A DNA stretch of 38,399 nt, taken from the IMG/VR virus record IMGVR_UViG_3300044712_002662, positions 1 through 38,399 of that record; one strand, given 5' to 3'. The translations under genes and the position numbers were made by a program. The first letter of the stretch is position 1. Each line of letters starts with the position of its first letter. Shown piece after piece: positions 14,546 to 21,748 of the stretch. This DNA comes from a virus. Below the pieces are notes generated by a model. It was not told the DNA's origin. It did not search any database and saw only the letters and a list, made by a program, of their open reading frames with translations.

Positions 14546-15598
14546 ATGTCCGTCCAGAACCTGAGCAAGACCTACAACCCCGGGCCGGAAGTCTCCGGCT
14601 ACTACGACCGGGCCCTGATGCCGACGCGCTACCGCAAGTTCGTGTGGCGCGGGTTCGGCATCGAGAAGAGCGTCCCGGTGAACGAGGGGCGCGACATCAC
14701 GGTCGCCCGCTACGGCCGGCTGTCCGACGCGACCGACGAGCTGCTCGACGGCGTGACCCCGGAGCCGATGACCATCGACCGCACGCCGCTGACGCTGCGG
14801 CTGGTGCCGCACGGGGCGTTCATCCGCTACACCGACCAGGTGCAGGACGTCGGCGTCGACAAGAACGTGCTGCAGGTCTTCTCGCAGACCCTGCAGAAGC
14901 AGGCGCTCTCGACGCTCGACGTGCTCTGCCGGGACGCGATCGTGGCCGGCACCCAGGTCGTCTACGCCGGGTCGCCCGCGGACGGCGACACCGACGGGAA
15001 CTTCCGCGAGCACATCGTCTCGAAGATCACCAAGGCCGCGTTCCAGGGGGCCGAGAGCCTGCTCGACCTGGCGTGGGTCGAGCTGATCACCGAGAAGATC
15101 GACCTGGCGAACAAGTACGGCGCCATGCCGGTCGACGCGGCCTACGTCGCGATCGGGCACACGAACCTCCTCAAGGACCTCGAGGGGCTCAACCTGGTCA
15201 CGACCGGCGACACCGAGGTCTTCGTGCCGGTGCGCAAGTACGCGAGCCAGGGCAACCTGCTCGAGGGCGAGGTCGGCAAGGTCGGTCGCATCCGCATCTG
15301 CCTGAACTCGTCCGGGAAGATCATCCCCGGCGGGAGCGCGGCGGTAGCGTCCACGGGCCTGCGCTCCACCGGCGGGATGATCGACACCTACATCCTCCAG
15401 GTCTTCGGCAAGGGCTACTACGCGAACACCGGCCTCGCCAAGGGCGGGATCAAGTCCAAGGTCAAGCCGATCGGCAGCGGCGGCTCCGAGGACGCCCTCG
15501 ACCAGCGCGGGTCGCTCGGCTGGAAGACCTGGGCCGTCCACGGGATCGTCGACGACGAGTGCGGCGTGCGCATCGAGTGCGGCGCCTCGACCCTGTAA
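14546..15598 (+). CDS. Major capsid protein (N4-gp56-like, HK97 fold)
   Basis: A 350-residue major capsid protein. The N-terminal YYDRALMPTRYRKFVWRGFG and VPVNEGRDITVARYGRL, followed by the LVPHGAFIRYTDQVQDV strand, and the late LGWKTWAVHGIVDD region near the C terminus are typical of the N4-gp56-type capsid family found in short-tailed phages. TAGGAG lies upstream of the ATG. A strong GC hairpin 13 bases after the stop could set the ratio between this highly expressed gene and downstream ones. Confidence 0.92.
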   Translation: MSVQNLSKTYNPGPEVSGYYDRALMPTRYRKFVWRGFGIEKSVPVNEGRDITVARYGRLSDATDELLDGVTPEPMTIDRTPLTLRLVPHGAFIRYTDQVQDVGVDKNVLQVFSQTLQKQALSTLDVLCRDAIVAGTQVVYAGSPADGDTDGNFREHIVSKITKAAFQGAESLLDLAWVELITEKIDLANKYGAMPVDAAYVAIGHTNLLKDLEGLNLVTTGDTEVFVPVRKYASQGNLLEGEVGKVGRIRICLNSSGKIIPGGSAAVASTGLRSTGGMIDTYILQVFGKGYYANTGLAKGGIKSKVKPIGSGGSEDALDQRGSLGWKTWAVHGIVDDECGVRIECGASTL

Positions 15599-15610
15599 CC
15601 ACCTACGAGC

Positions 15611-15635
15611 GGCGGCCGGCATGACGCCGGCCGCC
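15611..15635 (+). terminator. GC-rich hairpin after the capsid gene (possible attenuator)
   Basis: GGCGGCCGGC (15611-15620) and GCCGGCCGCC (15626-15635) form a perfect 10-bp stem with a five-base loop. There is no T-run after it, so it is not a standard intrinsic terminator. It may pause RNA polymerase, protect the capsid mRNA end, or partly terminate. The hairpin ends four bases before the ribosome site of the next gene. Confidence 0.55.
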
Positions 15636-15653
15636 ACAGAAGGAGCTGACACC

Positions 15654-16115
15654 ATGAAGAACTGGAAGAAGTACATGGCCCTGGCGGGCATCCTCGCGGT
15701 CATGCTCGGCGTGACTTTCGTCGCGCAGTTCCCCGACGCGCTGGCGGCCCAGTCCGGCGTCGTCAACACGCCGACCAAGGACGCGGGCGTCGGCGGGCTG
15801 CCGCTGTTCGTTACCTTCAGCGCGACGTCGAAGGCCAGCGAGGAGGCGATCACCTTCACGCTGCCCGCGGGATTCCTGGCGACGTTCGTGCGCGTCGTCG
15901 ACGACTACAACGCCTCGGGGTCGAACATCTGCGAGTGGCACAGCGGCATGCCGGCCGCGAGCGCCATGGTCTACGACTTCACCTCCGCGACGGCGCCGGT
16001 GGCGACCGCGATCTACGACACGACCGACGGCATCACGGTGACGGCCGGGTCGATCATCGTCGGGGTCGACTGCCAGGTGAACGACGGCGACGTCTGGGGC
16101 ATGGCTTTCCGCTAA
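15654..16115 (+). CDS. Signal-peptide-bearing protein next to the capsid gene
   Basis: A 153-residue protein. Residues 1-35 look like a classical Sec signal peptide: a Lys-rich start (KNWKKY), a hydrophobic core MALAGILAVMLGVTFVA and an AxA-type site before AQSG (DALAAQSG). The mature part is rich in Thr, Ser and Val and looks beta-rich (TFSATSKASEEAITFTLPAG), like a small decoration or fibre domain. AAGGAG lies nine bases before the ATG at 15654; an in-frame ATG at 15621 falls in the hairpin loop and is unlikely. Two GC hairpins flank the gene. It may instead be a virion decoration protein with a hydrophobic N terminus. Unknown role. Confidence 0.75.
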   Translation: MKNWKKYMALAGILAVMLGVTFVAQFPDALAAQSGVVNTPTKDAGVGGLPLFVTFSATSKASEEAITFTLPAGFLATFVRVVDDYNASGSNICEWHSGMPAASAMVYDFTSATAPVATAIYDTTDGITVTAGSIIVGVDCQVNDGDVWGMAFR

Positions 16116-16129
16116 CACGCACGCGAGCA

Positions 16130-16159
16130 GCCGCCGGCCGGGAACCCTCGGCCGGCGGC
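16130..16159 (+). terminator. Second GC-rich hairpin
   Basis: GCCGCCGGCCG (16130-16140) and CGGCCGGCGGC (16149-16159) form a perfect 11-bp stem with an eight-base loop, 15 bases after the stop of the signal-peptide gene. No T-run follows. The stem shares its GC core with the hairpin at 15611-15635. Together they bracket one gene and may regulate its mRNA separately. Confidence 0.55.
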
Positions 16160-16185
16160 CCTCGAACGACAACAGGAGGGAATAC

Positions 16186-16731
16186 ATGGCCGCCAGGATC
16201 ACCCCCGAGAAGACGGACGCGCCCGCTCAGGCGCCGCCCGCCACCAGCATCTCTCCCGCGCCGGCGCCCCGCACCGCGGCGAGCGACGAAGACGCCAACC
16301 TGCCCGAGCTGCCGAAGATCACCGGCGGCGGCATCCCGGGCGAGCAGAAGATCGTGCGGCTGGGCAAGTGGTTCAAGGTGCGGGTCATCGACCTGCTCGA
16401 CCCGGAGGCGGTGAACTCGATCCCCGTGGCGATCTACACCCAGGGCTTCGAGTGGAAGGAGACGGTGCGCACCGGGGTCGTCTGCGTCCTTCCGCTGGCG
16501 GCGATCCGGATGCTGCAGAAGCACACGACCCAGCGCACGACCCAGCGGATCGCCCCGGGTTCGCCGCTGTACCGCAACGAAGAGGCGGTGATGCGGAGCA
16601 ACCCGACCGCCGAGATCGTCTACCGCGGCTCCGAGATGTACCTGGTCAAGGAGCGCAAGCGGTTCAGCATCGAGATCCTCGAGGACCTGGGCGCCCCTCC
16701 GCAGAACGCGGCGCGGGGGATCCGCGGGTGA
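16186..16731 (+). CDS. Hypothetical head-region structural protein
   Basis: A 181-residue protein with a disordered Pro/Ala-rich start (about 1-35, including APAQAPPATSISPAPAPRTA) and a folded remainder (about 50-175) that looks mixed alpha/beta: FKVRVIDLLDPEAVNSIPVA, then QGFEWKETVRTGVVCVLP and SEMYLVKERKRFSIEILEDL. AGGAGG precedes the ATG at 16186. Its place after the capsid gene and before small neck genes suggests a head-completion or virion accessory protein. No family recognised. Confidence 0.75.
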   Translation: MAARITPEKTDAPAQAPPATSISPAPAPRTAASDEDANLPELPKITGGGIPGEQKIVRLGKWFKVRVIDLLDPEAVNSIPVAIYTQGFEWKETVRTGVVCVLPLAAIRMLQKHTTQRTTQRIAPGSPLYRNEEAVMRSNPTAEIVYRGSEMYLVKERKRFSIEILEDLGAPPQNAARGIRG

Positions 16732-16964
16732 GCACCCCGATGCTGATCCCCCCCGAGGCCGCGGCCGTTCTGATGCGGCTGCTCGAGATCGGCGAGCGCT
16801 GGAAGGAGACGCGCATCGTCGAGGAGGGGAATCTCGTCGAGGAGTGGGAGGCCGGGATCGTCAAACTGATCACGATGGAGCTGCTCGCCTTCAAGGACGA
16901 GATGACCGAGTCGCCCCCGGCCGACGACAAGCTCCTAGTCTTCCCCGGGTGCGCGCCCGTATGA
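16728..16964 (+). CDS. Small helical hypothetical protein
   Basis: A 78-residue protein with a predicted amphipathic helix IPPEAAAVLMRLLEIGERWK and an acidic C-terminal part (ELLAFKDEMTESPPADD). It begins at GTG 16728 in a GTGA overlap with the previous gene. The adjacent 64-residue gene shows a similar short helix followed by a disordered tail, so the pair may have arisen by duplication or act together. Probably a minor virion or assembly protein; function unknown. Confidence 0.65.
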   Translation: MSTPMLIPPEAAAVLMRLLEIGERWKETRIVEEGNLVEEWEAGIVKLITMELLAFKDEMTESPPADDKLLVFPGCAPV

Positions 16965-17155
16965 CGACGCCGACGCGCGACGCCGCGAGCGTGCTGATCG
17001 ACAAGCTGCTGCAGCTCGCCGATTCGTGGGTCGGGGTGGGCTACATCCCGATCGCGGCGCGCGGCGACTGGACGGCCATGCGCGCGGAGCTCGACCGGCT
17101 GCGCGCCCTCGAGGCCGAGACGGTCCCGGATCCGGTCCCGGGTCCCCAGGGGTAG
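16961..17155 (+). CDS. Small helical hypothetical protein
   Basis: A 64-residue protein with two helical stretches, AASVLIDKLLQLADSW and DWTAMRAELDRLRALEAE, and a Pro-rich end (VPDPVPGPQG). The ATG overlaps the previous stop (ATGA) and the stop is three bases before the next ATG, so it is part of the same translationally coupled series. It resembles the preceding small protein in pattern (LID/LLxLxDxW versus LMRLLEIGERW). Function unknown. Confidence 0.65.
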   Translation: MTTPTRDAASVLIDKLLQLADSWVGVGYIPIAARGDWTAMRAELDRLRALEAETVPDPVPGPQG

Positions 17156-17158
17156 ACC

Positions 17159-17788
17159 ATGGGCTGGAACATGTACCTGGCCCCGCGCGAGGGCGACGGC
17201 CTGACGCCGGAGACGGCTTTCCGGTCGATCTTTCGCCGGTGGCCGGGCGTGCTCCAGTACAGCGAGATCCGCAACCACTCGCGCATGACGTCGATCACGT
17301 TCCTCGAGGCGCCCGACGCCGTGCACACGGCGATCCAGGCCGACCCCCGCGTCGTGCGCCTGTTCCCCGTCGTCAGCGCCACGCTCGAGCAGATCCGGGC
17401 GAACCTGGACGTGCCCCTGGTCAGCTTCGGCACGAGCTACGCGACGCAGCTGCGCGCGGCACTCGAGGCCCGCGGCGTCGACACCGACTGGGCAATGGCC
17501 GCCACCACGGGGCGCGACCTGGTGCGCCGACTCGTGCGCGCCTACCTGTTCTCACAGTCGATCGGCGGGACGAACGGGACAAACGCGCTGGCACTGCTCG
17601 CGTCGAACCTTGACGCGACGGTGGGTTCGCTCTCGGCGACGGTGCGCAACGGGGCCAAGAGCTGGCTGACGGCCCAGGGCCTCGACACGTCCTGGATCGT
17701 CTCCGGGACCACGGTGCGCCAGGTGCTCGCCTGGGCGCTCGGCGCGCGGACCTGGCCGGCGCTCGCGCTCGGCGAGGAGACGTTCTGA
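17159..17788 (+). CDS. Hypothetical structural protein with an internal duplication
   Basis: A 209-residue protein. The first 70 residues (GWNMYLAPREGDGLTPETAF, then EIRNHSRMTSITFLEAPDAV) look like a compact mixed fold. The remainder contains two similar 49-residue blocks, at 83-131 (LDVPLVSFGTS...LEARGVDTDWA) and 151-199 (LDATVGSLSA...LTAQGLDTSWI), each with an L-D start, a G-[VL]-D-T-[DS]-W centre and a T-x-R-x-[LV] end. It overlaps the next gene by one base (TGATG). The head-to-tail region position suggests a neck or virion component. No family recognised. Confidence 0.7.
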   Translation: MGWNMYLAPREGDGLTPETAFRSIFRRWPGVLQYSEIRNHSRMTSITFLEAPDAVHTAIQADPRVVRLFPVVSATLEQIRANLDVPLVSFGTSYATQLRAALEARGVDTDWAMAATTGRDLVRRLVRAYLFSQSIGGTNGTNALALLASNLDATVGSLSATVRNGAKSWLTAQGLDTSWIVSGTTVRQVLAWALGARTWPALALGEETF

Positions 17789-18393
17789 TGGCAGAGCAGT
17801 CGGTCGTCACCGACTCGTTCAGCGGCGGCGCGGCGAACCCGGCGCCGGCGCCTTGGACCGCGGTGTGCGGGTCAGGCATCCGGGTCGTCGATCCCGGGCA
17901 GGCGCGCAACGCGGCGACCGGGAACCAGATCGCCCTCTACAACGCGGGCACGCTGAACGCCGCGCAGTACGTCAAGGCGAAGGCGGCTAGCACGGGATCC
18001 TACAGCGGGCTCGCGTGCCGCGGCACGGTCGGGCCCCCGCACTACTGCTACATGGCCTGGTTCGGCGTCGGTGGCTCTGGCAGCCAGGTCTATGCGTTCA
18101 CGGCCGGGACCTTCCACGACCTGGGCTATCCGGCGGGCCACCTGGCGCACGGGATCGGCGACACCGTCAAGATGACGGCCGAGGGCTACAACCTGAAGGG
18201 ATTCGTCAAGGGCACGCAGGTCTTTTCGTACACCGACGCCACCTACTTCCTCGACGGGACCAAGGCGGGCCTGGCTCCGTACTCCCAGGACATGGACGAC
18301 TTCGAGGCGGGCAACATCGTTGCCGACGGCTACCCGGCCGGGGCCCGCCGCGCGCGCGCACCCTACGGGGCGAAAGGGATTCAGGTGATCTGA
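17788..18393 (+). CDS. LamG/concanavalin-like jelly-roll virion protein
   Basis: A 201-residue protein with the pattern of a LamG/concanavalin-type beta-jelly-roll: it starts VVTDSFSGGAANPAPAPWTA, has a central YSGLACRG strand, GIGDTVKMTAEGYNLKGFV in the middle and a DATYFLDGTKAGLAPYSQ end, which mirror the D-F..W, Y-x-G, GDxxxL-x-A-x-G and G-x-x-G-L features of such domains. Jelly-rolls of this kind in phages usually decorate capsids or bind carbohydrate on tail appendages. It has TGATG overlaps at both ends. Fold assignment moderate; role inferred. Confidence 0.7.
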   Translation: MAEQSVVTDSFSGGAANPAPAPWTAVCGSGIRVVDPGQARNAATGNQIALYNAGTLNAAQYVKAKAASTGSYSGLACRGTVGPPHYCYMAWFGVGGSGSQVYAFTAGTFHDLGYPAGHLAHGIGDTVKMTAEGYNLKGFVKGTQVFSYTDATYFLDGTKAGLAPYSQDMDDFEAGNIVADGYPAGARRARAPYGAKGIQVI

Positions 18394-20831
18394 TGGCGAA
18401 CCATGCGAGTCACGCGGCCCTGCCGTTCCCGGTCAAGAAGGCACGCTACACCATCCTGGTCCCGTACCTGGACGCCGACGGCGACCCGACCGACCCGACG
18501 ACCCCGGACACCGAGGTGAGCAAGGACGGCGGCGCGTTCGCCGACTGCGCCGAAGAGGTCACCACGATCAGCGGGTCGAACGGCATGGGCTACCTGACGC
18601 TCACCGGGGCCGAGCTGGACGCCTCGGTCGTCGGCGTCGCGGCGAAGGTGGCGAGCGGGCCGAAGGCGACGCTCGCGCTGCTCACGCCGCGGGTGCTCCC
18701 GATCATCGCCCAGGGCACCGCCCAGGCCGGGGCCGCCGGGTCGATCACGCTGGCGTCCGGGGCGAGCGCCGTCGACGGCGCCTACACCGGCTGCATCGTG
18801 CGGACGACCGGCGGGACCGGCGGCGGCGGGACGGGCGGCGCGAACAACCAGGCCCGCGTCGTCACCGGCTACACGGGATCGACGAAGGTGGCGACGGTCG
18901 AACCGAACTGGGAGACGAACCCAGGCAACGACACGACCTACGACCTGCTCGCGACCGAGATGGCGACGGTTCCGCTGCCGATCGGCGACCTGGACGCCGA
19001 GGTCGACACCCTGGTCGGCCGGCTCACCGCGACGCGCGCGACGAACCTGGACCAGCTGCACGACCTGCATGACGGGCTCGACAACGTCAGCACGATCAAG
19101 AGCGTGCTCCAGAATGCGACCTACGGGCTCCAGGCGCTCTACAACGTCCTGACGACGGCCGGCGTCAAGGTCGCGTCGATCGCGAACGCAGCGATCTCCG
19201 CGGCGACCTTCGCGGCCAACGCTCTCGACGCGGTCTGGAGCGCGGTGACGCGGGAGCTCACGACCGCGCCGGCGACGTCGACCGACGTGCGCGACTGGCT
19301 CGCGATTCACCTCGAGAAGACCGACCACCGTTTCCGCTACCTGCTCGCGAAGGATCTCAAGGGGATCATCGGCACGGTCTTGGCCGGCACCACGGTCGCC
19401 TGGCACGACGAGGCGGGCCAGCCCGTGACCCCGCTCGAGGGCTGGTGGATCGACATCGTCGCGTCCACGGTCGGCTGGGGAACGGACTTCACCGACCTGG
19501 GCTGGGGCAGCCAGTTCATTTCCGGCGGCACGACGATGTACCCGGAGAAGAAGCTCGGCCGCCTGGACGCGAACGGCTGGACGCCGGAGCTCTACCCCGA
19601 GGGGCACGAGAAGGCGGCACAGCCCGTGACCGTGAACGGGGCCATGGTCTACTTCGACCAGAACCCCGACAACACCGGCACGCCGACGGTGCACCTGGTG
19701 ACCACCAACTGGACCGCCGACCTCAGCCCGTGCCACGGTGGCTGCTGCTGCTTCTTCCTGAACGACGGCACGCCGCTGAACAACCAGAACATGCTGATCA
19801 CCAACGGCCCGCTGGTGCGCCCGCCGCTGCTGCTCTCGGAGATCGAGGGGTCGACCAAGCTCGCGCGCCAGGACCAGACGAAGGGGCTCGACAACACCTA
19901 CGACAAGGTGGCGACGCTCGAGGCGCGGCTCACCGCGGAGCGCGGGCTGCTGCTGGACAACCTCACCAGGCTCGACGCTTCGATCTCGAGCATCGCGGCC
20001 CCGGAGATCACGGTCGACGCCGCGCCTCTGCTGGCCGCTGGCCTCGCCTCGGACGCCAGCATCCAGGCGCTGCGCACCCAGCTGCAGATCGCGATCGCCA
20101 CGGGCGCCGCGGCCGTCGCCGGCCCGGGGGACGCCGGCGGGGCGCGGTACATCGAGGCCGTGCTCAACCAGATTTGGATCGACCTGCGCGACCCGAACCA
20201 CAACGCCTACACGGCCGACGTCATGCGCGGCGCCTTCAACCGCGCGGCACAGGAGGTCGCCGACGTCCTCGTGAACATCGGGGCCGAGGTCGCGCAGCGC
20301 TCGCTGACGATCGTCGGCGACGGGGTACACCAGGACTACGCGCTCCCAGGTGACTTCCGGGCCTTCGTGCCCGAGACGGTACAGCCGCGCATTCCGCGGA
20401 CGGCACTCACGAACTTCGAGCGCGGCCGCTTCCTGCGCCACATGGGTCCGCATGCCATCAAGGTCACGCCGACCGGGACGGCCGACCCGACGGCCTTCTG
20501 CCTGGTCACGACGGAAGAGGGCCAGTTCATCCGCTTCGAGCGGGTGCTCCCGGCCGGCACCTTCATCGACGCCCGCTACCTGCCACTCCCGCCGTTCTAC
20601 GGGCCCGAGGTCGACCTGGGCAAGACGCGCATGCCCTGGCTCGGCCTGCTCGATCCGCTGCTCCAGCGGACGACGGAGCTCTACCTGCGCGAGGGCCTGG
20701 AGTTCACGGTCGAGGCCCGGGCCCTCTGGCGCGCGCGCGCGGAGGCCGAGGCGATCGGCCTGCTCGGGCTCCGGCACCGCCAGGTGCGCGTCTCCAACCC
20801 GTCGATCTGGTCGGGGATCAGGCCTCGGTAG
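18393..20831 (+). CDS. Large virion protein: long N-terminal extension fused to a neck-adaptor-like domain
   Basis: An 812-residue protein. The N-terminal ~300 residues are Thr/Gly/Ala-rich and include TGGTGGGGTGGANNQ and a coiled-coil-like RLTATRATNLDQLHDLHDGL with DAVWSAVTRELTTAPATS, motifs typical of phage fibre or baseplate shafts. A middle region (about 310-490) contains an unusual Cys cluster, CHGGCCC at 447-453. The C-terminal ~228 residues (from about 585) start with RYIEAVLNQIWIDLRDPNHN and ADVMRGAFNRAAQEVADVLV, then DYALPGDFRAFVPETVQP, like the head-tail adaptor proteins of short-tailed phages, which are usually about 200 residues alone. The ATG is at 18393 (TGATG). So the neck adaptor seems fused to an appendage domain. 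Roles are inferred. Confidence 0.75.
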   Translation: MANHASHAALPFPVKKARYTILVPYLDADGDPTDPTTPDTEVSKDGGAFADCAEEVTTISGSNGMGYLTLTGAELDASVVGVAAKVASGPKATLALLTPRVLPIIAQGTAQAGAAGSITLASGASAVDGAYTGCIVRTTGGTGGGGTGGANNQARVVTGYTGSTKVATVEPNWETNPGNDTTYDLLATEMATVPLPIGDLDAEVDTLVGRLTATRATNLDQLHDLHDGLDNVSTIKSVLQNATYGLQALYNVLTTAGVKVASIANAAISAATFAANALDAVWSAVTRELTTAPATSTDVRDWLAIHLEKTDHRFRYLLAKDLKGIIGTVLAGTTVAWHDEAGQPVTPLEGWWIDIVASTVGWGTDFTDLGWGSQFISGGTTMYPEKKLGRLDANGWTPELYPEGHEKAAQPVTVNGAMVYFDQNPDNTGTPTVHLVTTNWTADLSPCHGGCCCFFLNDGTPLNNQNMLITNGPLVRPPLLLSEIEGSTKLARQDQTKGLDNTYDKVATLEARLTAERGLLLDNLTRLDASISSIAAPEITVDAAPLLAAGLASDASIQALRTQLQIAIATGAAAVAGPGDAGGARYIEAVLNQIWIDLRDPNHNAYTADVMRGAFNRAAQEVADVLVNIGAEVAQRSLTIVGDGVHQDYALPGDFRAFVPETVQPRIPRTALTNFERGRFLRHMGPHAIKVTPTGTADPTAFCLVTTEEGQFIRFERVLPAGTFIDARYLPLPPFYGPEVDLGKTRMPWLGLLDPLLQRTTELYLREGLEFTVEARALWRARAEAEAIGLLGLRHRQVRVSNPSIWSGIRPR

Positions 20832-21392
20832 ATGGGCACCGCGCAGTTCTATCCGATCGGCTGCCTCGAGTCGGACGCGCCCCTGGCCGCGTCGTCGGCC
20901 GGGGACCCGCTCGACAACTGGATGATGGTCGACGACCCGGTCGGGGAGGCTGATGACGACGGGACCTACGTCGAGGCCGCCGAGCTCGGGTATCAGAACG
21001 ATCGGTATCTGCTCTCCGGTGTCATGGAGGAGTACCCGAAGACGGTCCAGCTGCACTTCCGTTTTCGGGGGGTGGGGTCCGTGCCCTTCCCGCCGGGACA
21101 GAACGCCGAGGTCATCCTCGAGTCGTACTTCGGCGAATACGAGGGTCAGACCCAGTTCATCACGACCTACGACGAGGGCTGGGCTGACGTGCTGGCCGAC
21201 ATCGCCGCGCCGCCGGGCGGGTGGACGCCCGGACACTTCGAGCTGATCATGGTCAAGCTCGCGTGCAAACGCATGTCGGGCGTGACGACCCGCGTCACCC
21301 AGGTGTACCTCGAGATCACGACGGCCAAGATTGGCGGCGGCAACAAGCTGCGGATCCCCTTCCGGCCGGTCATCGAGCTGGGGGCCGGATGA
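20832..21392 (+). CDS. Hypothetical tail/neck structural protein
   Basis: A 186-residue protein that starts directly after the preceding stop codon (TAG-ATG). It looks beta-rich (VQLHFRFRGVGSVPFPPGQN, EVILESYFGEYEGQTQFITT, TRVTQVYLEITTAKIGG), with few helices and one early Cys. This composition fits a small virion beta-sandwich, for example a tail-hub or fibre-attachment protein. It overlaps the next gene by four bases (ATGA). I do not recognise a family. Confidence 0.7.
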   Translation: MGTAQFYPIGCLESDAPLAASSAGDPLDNWMMVDDPVGEADDDGTYVEAAELGYQNDRYLLSGVMEEYPKTVQLHFRFRGVGSVPFPPGQNAEVILESYFGEYEGQTQFITTYDEGWADVLADIAAPPGGWTPGHFELIMVKLACKRMSGVTTRVTQVYLEITTAKIGGGNKLRIPFRPVIELGAG

Positions 21393-21748
21393 GCCAGCGC
21401 ACCCCGAGCGTCTACCCGCCGATCCGCGGCAAGGCCTTCACCGTCGACTTCAAGATCGTCGGCGAGGACGGCCAGGACGTGCTCTCCCCGGAGGGCCTCG
21501 CCGGCCGCGTCCTGGTCGACGGACGGCCGTTCGCGCTGCGCCGCGCCCCGGCGCTCGCCGACGCGGCCACCGGGGCCTGCCGGGCGACGATCCCGCCCGA
21601 GCTGATGCGGGGCGCCGCGGTGCTCTTCACCGGGACGAGCACGACGCCCGGGTCGCGCGCCTACTCGGTGCTTCTGTACACGACGGCGCAGACGCTGAAC
21701 CAGCAGGCGGCCCGCGAGCGGCGCCGGAAGATCGGGGGATGGAAATGA
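21389..21748 (+). CDS. Hypothetical beta-sandwich structural protein
   Basis: A 119-residue protein. The first 80 residues have the layout of an Ig-like or BppU-type N-terminal domain (AFTVDFKIVGEDGQDVLSPE then GLAGRVLVDGRPFALR and RATIPPELMRGAAVLFTGTS). The last part is a basic helix, QTLNQQAARERRRKIGG. ATGA overlaps connect it to both neighbours. It probably belongs to the tail, alongside the hub-like protein that follows, but there is no direct evidence for the exact role. Confidence 0.68.
   Translation: MSQRTPSVYPPIRGKAFTVDFKIVGEDGQDVLSPEGLAGRVLVDGRPFALRRAPALADAATGACRATIPPELMRGAAVLFTGTSTTPGSRAYSVLLYTTAQTLNQQAARERRRKIGGWK

Noticed and set aside
15611-16159. The two GC hairpins as intrinsic terminators.
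   Set aside because: Neither is followed by a run of T, and essential genes continue downstream without a visible new promoter. They are kept as possible attenuators only.
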